A stretch of DNA of 64,000 nucleotides, from contig CAZDVQ010000018.1 of NCBI GenBank assembly GCA_964508975.1, forward strand, positions 9,729-73,728. Direction: 5' to 3'. Shown piece by piece: positions 23,643 through 32,538 of this stretch. A program made the translations under genes and the position numbers. This DNA is from CAZDVQ01 sp964508975 (GTDB lineage: Bacteria; Bacteroidota; Bacteroidia; Chitinophagales; Saprospiraceae). The notes beneath the pieces were generated by a model, which saw only the letters and a program-made list of their open reading frames with translations, did no database searches and was not told the DNA's origin. How positions within the stretch are numbered: position 1 is the first letter of the stretch; every line of letters starts with the position of its first letter.

Positions 23643-25403
23643 ATGCGACAAGTATTTTCTGACCCTATACTGCAAGAACAATTTGAACGCGATGGCTATG
23701 TCGTTGTCCCAGCACTTGATGCGGAACAAATTCAAGCCTTGCAAACTGGTTATGAAACACTTGTAGATCCACAGCCAACGCCTTTCGAATCTACTATGAA
23801 TAGTACTAGCCCTGCCCATAAACGCCAGGCACACGAAATTATTGTAGGCCAGGTCGCAGGCACCGCACAGCGCTATCTCCAAAATTATAAACCTATTCTC
23901 GGTAACTTTGTACGCAAGGAGGCATCCGAGAGCAGTGCTGTACCCCCTCACCAAGACTGGACAATGGTGGATGAGGATCAGTATAGCGCCGTGAATATTT
24001 GGATACCCTTGGTTGATGTGAACGAACACAATGGGGCTATATATTTACTCAAGGGTGGGCATGCATTTCCAACTTTTATTCGGGGTAATTACATTAACCC
24101 AGCTTACGACTGGAATCTTTTTGCCGACTACCATAAACTTACTCCGGTGTTCATGAAAGCAGGCGAAGCACTTATATATCACCCACGGTGTATTCATGCT
24201 TCCCCGCCCAACAAAAGTTTGCACCCAAGGCTAGCAGCGGGTATGGCTTGTATTCCCGAAGAGGCTACCCCCTTGCATTATCATTATAATCCTGAACAAC
24301 AGGTACTTAACTGCTACGAAGCCGATATAGACTTTTACGCACATTATGCCTTTGGTCGAAATACCATACCAGTACATGCCAAGTTACTCAACAGCATTAA
24401 AGGCTATGTACCAGCTCAAATACCGCAAGAAATCCAGCAGGAAATACTCGAAGCCCAACATCCCAAAACAATGATATTCAAGACACCCGAACATCAAGCG
24501 CAATACGAACAAGATGGCTATATCTTGATTGACAACTTTTTATCAGATACTGAAATAACGGAACTTAAAGCAAAATACGAATCATCTACCTCATGGTTCA
24601 AAGATGGATTCATGTCGTCTATATACATCCCTCAAGAAGGCTATAAAGAGCAGGTTGATGCCTGGCTTGAACCATTTGCCAAACGTGCCGCCGATGACTA
24701 TATGATTGATTATGAACCAATCGTTGGTATGTTCATGGTAAAAGGGGCTGGAGAATCAAGTGCCATGTACCCACATCAAGACTGGACACTCGTTGACGAG
24801 AATTACTATGCATCTTTTAATATCTGGATTCCATTGGTAGATATCGACCACCACAACGGCGCCATGAGCATCATGAAAGGCGGGCATAAACTACCCCTCA
24901 CGTATCGAGGCTCCTGCGTGCCAGATGCATTAGCCGACAAGGAAGCCTTTATGCCTGATAAACTTACCTACATGCCTATGAAAGCTGGTCAGGCCCTGAT
25001 TTACGACCATCGTTGTATACATGTATCGCCTCCAAACCTAAGCGATTCAGTACGCCCTGCATGTGCAATAGGATTAGTGCCTAAGCATGTAGAAATATTC
25101 CACTATTACTACCACAAAGACCAAAATCTGCTTCAACGCTACAAGGCCGATAAAGCATTCTATTTCGGCCATGTGATTTCACAGTTTGAACCACCCCAAA
25201 ATGCTACACTGCTCGACGAGCAACACGTAACTGCGTTTTACACGTTCGGCAGCGAGGATTTGGATCCGGTGTTTGCCGTCCAGGAGCCAAGGGAAATCCC
25301 AGTAGTAGCCCATGTGGAAAGTCCTGTCCAGGCAAGTGCAGGCACGCAAGCAGCGCATAAATCGTTTTGGGCGCATGTTCGAGCTAAACTTTTTAGCAAA
25401 TAG
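23643..25403 (+). CDS. Double-domain phytanoyl-CoA-dioxygenase-like Fe(II)/2-oxoglutarate oxygenase
   Basis: 586 residues made of two homologous PhyH domains. Domain 1 (about 1-255) has the iron triad H103-D105 (HQDW) and H185 (CIHASPP), with R196 as the likely 2-oxoglutarate ligand. Domain 2 (about 278-525) has H378-D380 (HQDW), H460 (CIHVSPP) and R471. Both are therefore probably catalytic. Each begins with the same layout (F-x-Q-Y/F-E-x-DGY), showing internal duplication. A ~60-residue tail follows. The family hydroxylates, halogenates or otherwise oxidises small molecules; substrate unknown. It is convergent with a second double-PhyH gene 16 bases away and follows a radical SAM gene, which suggests a tailoring pathway. 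Confidence 0.88.
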   Translation: MRQVFSDPILQEQFERDGYVVVPALDAEQIQALQTGYETLVDPQPTPFESTMNSTSPAHKRQAHEIIVGQVAGTAQRYLQNYKPILGNFVRKEASESSAVPPHQDWTMVDEDQYSAVNIWIPLVDVNEHNGAIYLLKGGHAFPTFIRGNYINPAYDWNLFADYHKLTPVFMKAGEALIYHPRCIHASPPNKSLHPRLAAGMACIPEEATPLHYHYNPEQQVLNCYEADIDFYAHYAFGRNTIPVHAKLLNSIKGYVPAQIPQEIQQEILEAQHPKTMIFKTPEHQAQYEQDGYILIDNFLSDTEITELKAKYESSTSWFKDGFMSSIYIPQEGYKEQVDAWLEPFAKRAADDYMIDYEPIVGMFMVKGAGESSAMYPHQDWTLVDENYYASFNIWIPLVDIDHHNGAMSIMKGGHKLPLTYRGSCVPDALADKEAFMPDKLTYMPMKAGQALIYDHRCIHVSPPNLSDSVRPACAIGLVPKHVEIFHYYYHKDQNLLQRYKADKAFYFGHVISQFEPPQNATLLDEQHVTAFYTFGSEDLDPVFAVQEPREIPVVAHVESPVQASAGTQAAHKSFWAHVRAKLFSK

Positions 25404-25419
25404 CCCAAATAGCAAGGTT

Positions 25420-27270
25420 TTAGAACTTCAACCAAGTTTTAAATTTTGACCAAAGCGTAGCTTCTTGTGTTTGTTGTTCGGCTTGAATAAAAGGCTCCGA
25501 TATTTCAACGACAGGCTCGTTATTTGAATTATCGTTATCGGCTTGATTATCCAAGGGTAGGGGAGTGACACCATAAGCTTTAAGCAAATCTTCACGTGTA
25601 GGCGTAGGTCTGTATGAAGCCAAGCGTCCAACTACAGTGTGCGGGCAATTCCGGGGTGCTTTTATAAATTCTACAACCTGTTGGTAGTAATATTCGCGGT
25701 CAATTTCTAAAACTTCAATGTAAGCGTCACCATTTTCAGCCTGAACTTCGAGGTAGTGGTATGGCTTTGAATTTGGTGCAAATAGACCGGCATGAATTAT
25801 AGGCCTTATTTTATCGGAATAGTTGGGAATTGATCCATGAAACAGCGCATGTGAAAAAATACAAGCCTGCCCAGCCTTAACGCTAATATACTCTACTAAT
25901 GGCTCTAGCTGCTCATCAAGAGGCATATTAAACGAGGGCTTATTGGCCCCACGAATGGTTCCCGCAAACTTTTGGTTTGAACCAGGTAATGCAAACAACC
26001 CTCCGTTTGATTTATCGATATCAACTAAAGCTATCCATAAGCCTTGCGATGGTATTTCAGACTCATCGACCATGTTGTAGTCTTGATGGATATCGAAATA
26101 AGTATTAGCATCTTCGTCTAATGCTGCCTTAACGATATAGCAGGCCCCTTCTACTTTCCAGTCATACATTAGTTCTGTAGCCCGAATTTGCGCTTTATGC
26201 ATAATGTCTTTACTAAATCGCAGGTTTAAATCTGCATCCCACTGATGTGCAGAAACAAAAATACGTTCTGTCACAGGGTTATTCTGGGTGTAAAAATCAT
26301 AAAAATACTGGGTGTCTTCTTCCGAGAAGAAGTCAACGACCACCCAGCCTTTTTCATCGTACTGGGCTTGCAAAGCGGGGTCCCTAAACATTGGGATTTC
26401 TTTTTTTACTGGCGGCTCTTCTTGCATAGCACGATATGCATCCAATACTTCCTGTTGGTTCGGTTGTACAAACCGTACAGGGGCTTTTTGACCTATTACA
26501 GGTAAATAGTCAGGTATCTTACCAGCCATAATCATGGCCATTTCTTTGTAGTAGAACTCTGAGCTTATCTTCCAAATATTAAATAGCTTGCTTTCTGTAT
26601 CAAACTGGTAATGTATGTTTTGCATTTCTGCTGGCAATACACCTCCAGTGATGTTTACACGGACAGTGTCAGAATAATTTCGTTTGGAACCATGTAGGAG
26701 TGCATTGCAGAAGATACAAACCTCGCCAGCTTTCATGGGCAGCGGAGTGGCAATAGCTTCCAGCTCGGGCGTGAAAGGCAAATGAGCCGATGGAAAATTA
26801 TAGCTACGGTGTGTTTTAAAAAACTTGTGTGAACCTTTTATAACCCACAAGGCACCATTATGCACATCCACATCTATCATTGGAATCCAATAAGTAAAAG
26901 AGCGATGACCGCTATCCTCGTCGACGGTACTCCAATCCTGGTGAAAGGTACACTCCGATTCATCATCAACCCCTTTGGCCATCATGGTACCGCCAGGTGC
27001 CGTGAAATTGATAAATATATCAGCCATCCGGTCGCTCAGTTTGGCCTTGAGCATTTCATCTACACGCTTGTTCACCTCGTAGGGCTGGTCTTGCACGTTG
27101 GCGTACATCCTCGACACGACTTCAGGCCGGATCGACTCGAACAGCGCTGAAAACTCCGACACTTCATCTGGCGACAACATTGGCAGCACTAGGTATCCAT
27201 CGTTTTCATATTGTGCCTGGTGTGCTGGATTGTGGAAGTAAGGGCGTGTTTTTGAAAAATAATCTGCCAT
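25420..27270 (-). CDS. Second double-domain PhyH-like Fe(II)/2-oxoglutarate oxygenase
   Basis: 616 residues, two PhyH domains. Domain 1 has H110-D112 (FHQDW), H193 (LLHGS) and R204. Domain 2 (from about 294) has H395-D397 (IHQDY), H478 (LFHGS) and R489. All metal and co-substrate residues are present in both. The domains start with HNPAHQAQYENDGYLV and FRDPALQAQYDEKGWVV, like those of the convergent neighbour, so the two genes are related but diverged. The acidic C-terminal tail ends WSKFKTWLKF; the neighbour ends WAHVRAKLFSK, a similar short basic/aromatic end. An inverted repeat TACGTC-N6-GACGTA lies just upstream of the ATG. Substrate unknown. Confidence 0.88.
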   Translation of the reverse strand: MADYFSKTRPYFHNPAHQAQYENDGYLVLPMLSPDEVSEFSALFESIRPEVVSRMYANVQDQPYEVNKRVDEMLKAKLSDRMADIFINFTAPGGTMMAKGVDDESECTFHQDWSTVDEDSGHRSFTYWIPMIDVDVHNGALWVIKGSHKFFKTHRSYNFPSAHLPFTPELEAIATPLPMKAGEVCIFCNALLHGSKRNYSDTVRVNITGGVLPAEMQNIHYQFDTESKLFNIWKISSEFYYKEMAMIMAGKIPDYLPVIGQKAPVRFVQPNQQEVLDAYRAMQEEPPVKKEIPMFRDPALQAQYDEKGWVVVDFFSEEDTQYFYDFYTQNNPVTERIFVSAHQWDADLNLRFSKDIMHKAQIRATELMYDWKVEGACYIVKAALDEDANTYFDIHQDYNMVDESEIPSQGLWIALVDIDKSNGGLFALPGSNQKFAGTIRGANKPSFNMPLDEQLEPLVEYISVKAGQACIFSHALFHGSIPNYSDKIRPIIHAGLFAPNSKPYHYLEVQAENGDAYIEVLEIDREYYYQQVVEFIKAPRNCPHTVVGRLASYRPTPTREDLLKAYGVTPLPLDNQADNDNSNNEPVVEISEPFIQAEQQTQEATLWSKFKTWLKF

Positions 27271-27272
27271 GA

Positions 27273-27290
27273 TACGTCTTTTATGACGTA
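27273..27290. promoter_or_regulatory. Inverted repeat upstream of the second PhyH gene
   Basis: TACGTC-TTTTAT-GACGTA, perfect 6-bp arms, 3 to 20 bases before the ATG at 27270. It could be an operator or a translation-masking hairpin. Short enough to be chance. Confidence 0.3.
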
Positions 27291-27348
27291 AAATTACATT
27301 TTTAAAGCAAAATTGCCCATAAATCTTGTATGAATAGGGTAGGGGGCA

Positions 27349-27891
27349 CTACTCTTCTGCATCTGGGAAGCGGAAACCGTTGAGGTACATTTCCTTGAAA
27401 TTATAGTTTAATTCATCGTCTGGCCCTGTAATGAACATGAGCGCCAGATATTTATCGTTTATCCAAGCTTTGACTGCATAGTCCAAGCCATCAGCATCCT
27501 GCCAATAGTCAATGTAGCCTTGAGCTTCAGGGTTCGATTCAAGCGTATGGCCAGCACCAAGGCCTGCGGCGGCTGTGATACCCAGCTGCTGTTGCAAATA
27601 AGCCAGGTAGTTTTCAACCAATGCATCCCATAAGTCATCTTCGTTTGGCATTGGCTCGCTAAATTGTACAGTGATGCATCCAACCTGGAAGTCAGAAGAA
27701 ATTTCAACTTCAGATACAAATACAACTGAACCATCTTCAGACAGGCTTTTTTCAAAATCAGGCATATCGGCTGGAAAATAAGCGTAACAGCCAGATGTAC
27801 CAATGGATTGTTTGCTCAAACGTGGTATCGGGCTTTGAGCAAGGAGACTAATACCGAATGCCAAAAACAGCATTGCTAGGATGTTTTTCAT
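27349..27891 (-). CDS. Secreted protein of unknown function
   Basis: 180 residues. The signal peptide MKNILAMLFLAFGISLLAQ is cleaved after ...LLAQ in Bacteroidota style. The mature part is acidic, with two Cys (GTSGCYAYF and FQVGCITV) that could form a disulphide in the periplasm. No domain is recognised. It lies upstream of the second PhyH gene on the same strand (78-base gap), so shared transcription is possible, but nothing in the sequence links the functions. Confidence 0.7.
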   Translation of the reverse strand: MKNILAMLFLAFGISLLAQSPIPRLSKQSIGTSGCYAYFPADMPDFEKSLSEDGSVVFVSEVEISSDFQVGCITVQFSEPMPNEDDLWDALVENYLAYLQQQLGITAAAGLGAGHTLESNPEAQGYIDYWQDADGLDYAVKAWINDKYLALMFITGPDDELNYNFKEMYLNGFRFPDAEE

Positions 27892-28000
27892 GAGATCGTA
27901 TTTTATACAAATTAACGGATTTACTTTGAATTTGGCGCTAAGGTAAATACCGTAATTTTTTTATTATACATAATATAAATTATGGGAATAATTTGCAGCG

Positions 28001-28032
28001 TAAAAAGGCACCTCCGGAACAGTGCCTTTTTA
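28001..28032 (-). terminator. Terminator of the TPR gene
   Basis: Perfect 11-bp stem TAAAAAGGCAC / GTGCCTTTTTA. Read on the reverse strand it ends in a T-run 17 bases after the stop of the TPR protein gene. Confidence 0.85.
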
Positions 28033-28048
28033 CTACATTATGGTATAA

Positions 28049-29323
28049 TTACATGCTTTTGTACTTGTTCGAGTACTCCAACATTTTCTCGTCATTTTTC
28101 AACACGGCATAAATCGTGCGGATAGCACCAACAATGCTCTTGTCGCTTGGCTGCATACGTTCACATTCCAACATTAATGGCAATGCATCGTTCATGAGCT
28201 TCTCAACCTTTGGCTGAGTAACTTTACGCTCTGCCTCGTACTTCTTCATGTCGCTGATAGCTTCCAAATTATTGTGCAATTCAACGCCTTGTGAATAAAA
28301 CAAAGCAGCTTTGTTAAACATTGCATTGAAATATTTTGGATCCTGTTGCAATGTTAAATCGTAGTATTTCAACGCTTTAGCAAAATAATCTTGCTTAGCT
28401 TCTTCTGATTCTGCTTTTTTACCTAAATCGTCGTAAACAGATGCTACGGCAAATTTAAGTGTAATGTTTGTAGGGTCCTGCTCTACCGCTTGCAAAAGTT
28501 CCGCTTCTGCTTCAACTAAACGACCTTCTTCTTGGGCCATTTGGATAGACGTAATCAACAACGATTGGTCGCCTGGATAGCTTTTACGTGCACGCGCTAA
28601 GATGTCTTTGGCTTGGCTAGCGTTACCTTTGGCACGAGCCATATCAATCAAGGAAGAGAAGATTTTCACTTCCATCTCGGCATCCACTTTCTTGTCCAAC
28701 AAAGGGTTCAATAAAGCTTCTGCTTGATCGTATTTTTTGCTCAAGGTTGCTGCAACACCTGCGTAGTACTGTGTAGTAATCAAGTCAAGGCGCATTTCTT
28801 TAATTTTCGCCTCGTCAAATTTACCGTCGAAATATTTATCCAGGGTATTTTTCGACTCGATTACACGTACAAAGTCTTCCAAAGCTTGTTCGTAGTTCTT
28901 GTTGTTGAAATTATCTGAGCCTCTGTTAAACAACTCAGCCATTACGCCCAACATACCACTCTCAACGTCTTTTTTGAACTTCTTCTTATCATCAAGCGCA
29001 ACTACTTTGTTGAAGGCAGCATAGGCCAAGTCAATAGATGTAGGGTTAGCGCCTTTCAAGTTGGCATCTGTCCAGATAGCCGTGTAAATTTCACCAGCAT
29101 ATAACCAAGCCTTAGGGTCGATACCCACTTCAGCGTCAGCCACTGCAATTTCAATATTCGTTTTTGCTTCGTCAAGGTTAGCAAAGTTCGTCTTAGGACT
29201 CATGCGGTAGTCTTGCAACGAATTGTACGCGTTCATACGCGCTGTTTTAGGGTTTGGACTCTTTTGGGCAAATCCTACTTGAGCCATTACTAAAAGCACC
29301 AATAATGCGGTTAAATGCTTCAT
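28049..29323 (-). CDS. Secreted tetratricopeptide-repeat protein
   Basis: 424 residues. The signal peptide MKHLTALLVLLVMAQVGFAQ is followed by mostly helical sequence. Recognisable TPR units include FNRGSDNFNNKNYEQALEDF (about residue 133), the segment YAGVAATLSKKYDQAEALL, and YYDLTLQQDPKYFNAMFNKAALFY near residue 330. TPRs mediate protein contacts; this is probably a periplasmic or outer-membrane scaffold. It stands alone between gyrA and a secreted unknown, with its own terminator. gyrA lies upstream on the same strand, 120 bases away. No specific pathway can be assigned. Confidence 0.85.
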   Translation of the reverse strand: MKHLTALLVLLVMAQVGFAQKSPNPKTARMNAYNSLQDYRMSPKTNFANLDEAKTNIEIAVADAEVGIDPKAWLYAGEIYTAIWTDANLKGANPTSIDLAYAAFNKVVALDDKKKFKKDVESGMLGVMAELFNRGSDNFNNKNYEQALEDFVRVIESKNTLDKYFDGKFDEAKIKEMRLDLITTQYYAGVAATLSKKYDQAEALLNPLLDKKVDAEMEVKIFSSLIDMARAKGNASQAKDILARARKSYPGDQSLLITSIQMAQEEGRLVEAEAELLQAVEQDPTNITLKFAVASVYDDLGKKAESEEAKQDYFAKALKYYDLTLQQDPKYFNAMFNKAALFYSQGVELHNNLEAISDMKKYEAERKVTQPKVEKLMNDALPLMLECERMQPSDKSIVGAIRTIYAVLKNDEKMLEYSNKYKSM

Positions 29324-29443
29324 GTTTTTAATTGGTTAATTAAGATAAAATGTCAATTTTAAGTAAATGAACAAATGTCAAGCGAGCTTTCTGGCAAGGC
29401 TATTATCATTTACTACCTGTACATTGAAAAAAGCGTACCAAAA

Positions 29444-31990
29444 TTATTCTGGGGCATCTAAGCCTTCTTCTTCACCAGCGCCACCATCGCGTACCAAGGT
29501 CACGTCGGCAATAGCGTCGTTCCCTTTGATATTGATGAGTTTTACACCTTGTGTGGCGCGTCCACTGGTCGGTAATTCACTGGCTGCAATCCTGATGGCA
29601 ATACCTGAACGGTTGATAATCATCAAGTCGTCATCGTTGTGAATAGCTTTAATAGCAATCAGTTTACCTGTTTTAGGCGTTACGTTCAAGGTTTTGATAC
29701 CTTTACCACCACGACTTTGAACGCGGTATTCTTCCAAGTCGGTGCGTTTGCCTAAACCATTTTCGGCTACTGCCAAGATGGTGTAATCGGTATTACCTTG
29801 CTCGATACAAACCATACCCACTACCCTATCCTCTGGTCCGTTGAGCGTAATACCACGTACACCGGCTGCAGAGCGACCCATGGAACGAATATCGTCTTCG
29901 TGGAAACGGATAGCTTTACCCATCAATGAACCTAATATGACCTCGTTATTGCCGTTGGTGAGTTTAACTTCGATGAGTTGGTCGTCCTCGCGGATGGTCA
30001 AGGCGTTGATACCGTTGGCCCTTGGGCGAGAGAATTGCTCCAATGGTGTTTTCTTGATTACACCGTTTTTGGTGCAGAACATGATATAGTGGTCGTTCAA
30101 GAACCTTTCGTCGGTCAAGGTTTGTGTAACGATATAGGCTTTAACCTTGTCTTCTTTAGGCAGTTGAATCAAATTCTGTATCACGCGGCCTTTGCCAGTT
30201 TTGGCACCTGCAGGTAATTCATACACGCGTACCCAGTAGCAACGACCTTGCTCTGTAAACAGCATCAAGTAATCGTGCATGCTGGCCATGAACATATGCT
30301 CGATGAAGTCGGTGTCGCGGGTAGCCGATGAACGGGCCCCTACTCCACCCCGCCCTTGCGTGCGGTATTCAGCCAACGGCGTGGTCTTGATATAACCCAA
30401 ATGCGAAATGGTGACTACAACTTGCTCATTTTCAATCATGTCTTCCATGTTGAACTCACCTTCTTCCATTTCGATGGCCGTGCGGCGGTTGTCGCCAAAC
30501 ATTTCGCGCAACTCGCTCAACTCCTTGCGGATGATATCTTTACGCATCTCCTCGCTGGCGAGGATAGAGTTCAAGTAGTCGATTAATTTCATCAACTCGA
30601 TGTACTCGTCGCGTAATTTATCGCGTTCTAGGCCGGTTAAGCGCTGTAAACGCATATCCAAGATAGCCTTGGCTTGAATTTCGTCCAAGTGGTCGTTCTC
30701 TAAACGCAAACCAGCAACCAGTTGGTCAACGGCATCGCCTTTGCGTGGCGAGAAGTCGAAAGCCATCAGGGCTTCCTTGGCTTCGTCACCGTTTTTAGAG
30801 GCACGAATCAAGCTGATAACCTCGTCCAAACGGTCGAGGGCGGCCAATAAACCTTTCAGGATGTGGGCCCTTTCTTCGGCTTTGCGCAATTCGAAGCGGG
30901 TACGGCGGATAATCACCTCTAGGCGGAACTTCACGAACTCGTGGATCAAGTCTTTGAGGTTCACCAAAACCGGCCTGCCGTTTACCAGGCAGATATTGTT
31001 TACACCGTAGCTGGTTTGCATCGGGGTGTACTTGTACAAGTGGTTCAACACCACGTTGGCGTTGGCGTCGCGCTTCAACTCGAAAACGATACGGATACCG
31101 TCACGGTCAGATTCGTCGCGGATATCGCTGATGCCTTCCAGTTTTTTGAGCGTAACCAACTCAGCAGCCTTGATGATAATGGCCGAACGGGTTACCTGGT
31201 AGGGAATCTCGCTCACGATAATCTGCTGGCGGTCGTTGTTGGTTACTTCTATGTCGGCTTTGGCACGCAGCACTACCCTACCCCTTCCGGTTTCAAAGGC
31301 TTGGCGTACACCACTCAGACCATATATGATACCACCAGTCGGAAAATCGGGTGCTTTTACAAACTCGCACAACTCGCCAACGGTTATTTCAGGATTGGCA
31401 ATGTAGGCCACGATACCGTCGATAATCTCGTTCAAGTTATGCGGCATCATGTTAGTAGCCATACCAACAGCGATACCGGAGGCGCCGTTTACCAACAAAT
31501 TCGGCAAACGCGATGGCATAACGGTTGGTTCTTCCAGCGAGTCGTCGAAGTTCAACTTGAAATCAACGGTTTCTTTCTCGAGGTCGGCCAATACATACTC
31601 GCTCACGCGGGCAAAACGGGCTTCGGTATAACGCATGGCAGCAGCATTATCGCCGTCGCTAGAGCCAAAGTTACCTTGACCATCGATGAGTGGGTAACGC
31701 AAGGACCAATCTTGGGCCATACGTACCATGGTTTCGTATACGGAGGAGTCACCGTGCGGGTGGTACTTACCAAGTACCTCACCCACGATACGGGCTGATT
31801 TTTTGTGGGGTTTGTTGTACGTCACACCAAGTTCGTGCATACCGAATAATACACGGCGCTGAACAGGCTTTAAACCATCACGTACATCTGGAAGGGCGCG
31901 GGAAACGATAACGGACATTGAGTAGTCAATGTACGCTGATTTCATTTCGTCCTCAATGTTAATACTTACAATTCTTTCTCCAGTATTCAT
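29444..31990 (-). CDS. gyrA: DNA gyrase subunit A
   Basis: 848 residues, full length. The breakage-reunion domain contains the catalytic Tyr 121 (AMRYTEAR) and the quinolone-resistance region HPHGDSSVYETMVRMAQ, with Ser 82 and Glu 86 at the positions of E. coli Ser83/Asp87, i.e. not a typical resistant form. The C-terminal beta-pinwheel carries the GyrA-box-like QSRGGKG. It introduces negative supercoils with GyrB, which is not in the window. A -7 box TAAATTTG lies at 32021-32028. Confidence 0.98.
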   Translation of the reverse strand: MNTGERIVSINIEDEMKSAYIDYSMSVIVSRALPDVRDGLKPVQRRVLFGMHELGVTYNKPHKKSARIVGEVLGKYHPHGDSSVYETMVRMAQDWSLRYPLIDGQGNFGSSDGDNAAAMRYTEARFARVSEYVLADLEKETVDFKLNFDDSLEEPTVMPSRLPNLLVNGASGIAVGMATNMMPHNLNEIIDGIVAYIANPEITVGELCEFVKAPDFPTGGIIYGLSGVRQAFETGRGRVVLRAKADIEVTNNDRQQIIVSEIPYQVTRSAIIIKAAELVTLKKLEGISDIRDESDRDGIRIVFELKRDANANVVLNHLYKYTPMQTSYGVNNICLVNGRPVLVNLKDLIHEFVKFRLEVIIRRTRFELRKAEERAHILKGLLAALDRLDEVISLIRASKNGDEAKEALMAFDFSPRKGDAVDQLVAGLRLENDHLDEIQAKAILDMRLQRLTGLERDKLRDEYIELMKLIDYLNSILASEEMRKDIIRKELSELREMFGDNRRTAIEMEEGEFNMEDMIENEQVVVTISHLGYIKTTPLAEYRTQGRGGVGARSSATRDTDFIEHMFMASMHDYLMLFTEQGRCYWVRVYELPAGAKTGKGRVIQNLIQLPKEDKVKAYIVTQTLTDERFLNDHYIMFCTKNGVIKKTPLEQFSRPRANGINALTIREDDQLIEVKLTNGNNEVILGSLMGKAIRFHEDDIRSMGRSAAGVRGITLNGPEDRVVGMVCIEQGNTDYTILAVAENGLGKRTDLEEYRVQSRGGKGIKTLNVTPKTGKLIAIKAIHNDDDLMIINRSGIAIRIAASELPTSGRATQGVKLINIKGNDAIADVTLVRDGGAGEEEGLDAPE

Positions 31991-32020
31991 ACGGTAAATA
32001 GGTAAGGTTTTTTAGGAGTG

Positions 32021-32028
32021 CAAATTTA
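32021..32028 (-). promoter_or_regulatory. Candidate -7 box of gyrA
   Basis: The reverse strand reads TAAATTTG, an exact TAnnTTTG, 31 bases before the gyrA ATG. The -33 is unclear. Confidence 0.5.
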
Positions 32029-32155
32029 CGCTTTTCATCTCGCATTTATGCACATTAATCTATCATTTTCCGCAATCTTTTACAAGATGTTTGCGTTTTG
32101 CTAAAAATTATTGCTCCAATGGCTTGTATACTTGCAAATATCATAATTTAATACT

Positions 32156-32163
32156 TAGCTTTG
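32156..32163 (+). promoter_or_regulatory. Candidate -7 box upstream of exbB
   Basis: TAGCTTTG, an exact TAnnTTTG, with CTTG 21 bases upstream. It would give exbB a leader of about 370 bases carrying a family A element, GTAG hairpins and heptamer arrays. The gap 31991-32538 contains no credible gene. Confidence 0.45.
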
Positions 32164-32250
32164 CGTTTTATGACCGTATTTTGAAAAGTCATTATGCAGG
32201 TCAAAAGTGAGCTGAATAAACCATGGGATAATTTTGGCCCTTCCCTGCGT

Positions 32251-32310
32251 CATTTATTCATTTCATCGTTTGTTCATTTGTTCTTTTTGGGCGCCCCGGC
32301 TACGCCGTCG
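32251..32310 (+). repeat. Left arm of a 60-bp inverted repeat bracketing exbB
   Basis: Bases 32251-32310 match the reverse complement of 33361-33420 at 59 of 60 positions. The arm comprises an AT-rich word stretch (CATTTCATCGTTTGTTCATT), a T-tract and the first 25 bases of a family A element. Confidence 0.85.
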
Positions 32311-32393
32311 CTACGTTGCGCGGCTCGCTATTCGCTCGGCCCCTACGGGTCTGGCGCTGCGCGCCACCGCTCCACATCGCTGGCGCAAGGACA
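32288..32393 (+). repeat. Family A element, subtype GGGCGCCCCGGC, uninterrupted copy
   Basis: TTGGGCGCCCCGGCTACGCC, GGCTCGCTATTCGCTCGGCC, CTACGGGTCTGGCGC, CGCCACCGCTCCACATCGC, TGGCGCAAGG. It serves as the empty-site reference for the interrupted copies at 12489, 42250 and 61443. Confidence 0.85.
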
Positions 32394-32444
32394 ATTTGCG
32401 ACGCGCCGTAATGGTACTATGCCCAGACCTGCCTCAACTCTACA

Positions 32445-32470
32445 AACTATCAACTACCAACTATCAACTA
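32445..32470. repeat. Heptamer array
   Basis: AACTATC, AACTACC, AACTATC, AACTA in exact 7-bp phase. It directly precedes a GTAG hairpin; a decayed GTAG hairpin (GCCCAGACCTGCCTCAACTC then TAC) directly precedes it at 32421-32443. Confidence 0.8.
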
Positions 32471-32471
32471 A

Positions 32472-32494
32472 GCCGAGGCCTGCCTCGGCTCTAC
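32472..32494 (-). repeat. GTAG-flanked short hairpin
   Basis: Reverse strand: GTAG, one A, then stem GCCGAGGC / GCCTCGGC (8 bp, two-base loop). It lies between two heptamer arrays. Confidence 0.75.
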
Positions 32495-32499
32495 AAACC

Positions 32500-32534
32500 A
32501 ACTCACAACTCATAACTCCTAACTCATAACTATA
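32500..32534. repeat. Heptamer array, five units, next to the exbB start
   Basis: AACTCAC, AACTCAT, AACTCCT, AACTCAT, AACTATA in exact phase. It ends 4 bases before the exbB ATG, so it occupies the ribosome-binding region. Confidence 0.85.
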
Positions 32535-32538
32535 AAAC

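Noticed and set aside
32194..32529. A 111-residue frame before exbB
   Set aside because: It spans a family A copy, GTAG hairpins and heptamer arrays; no family-like composition.
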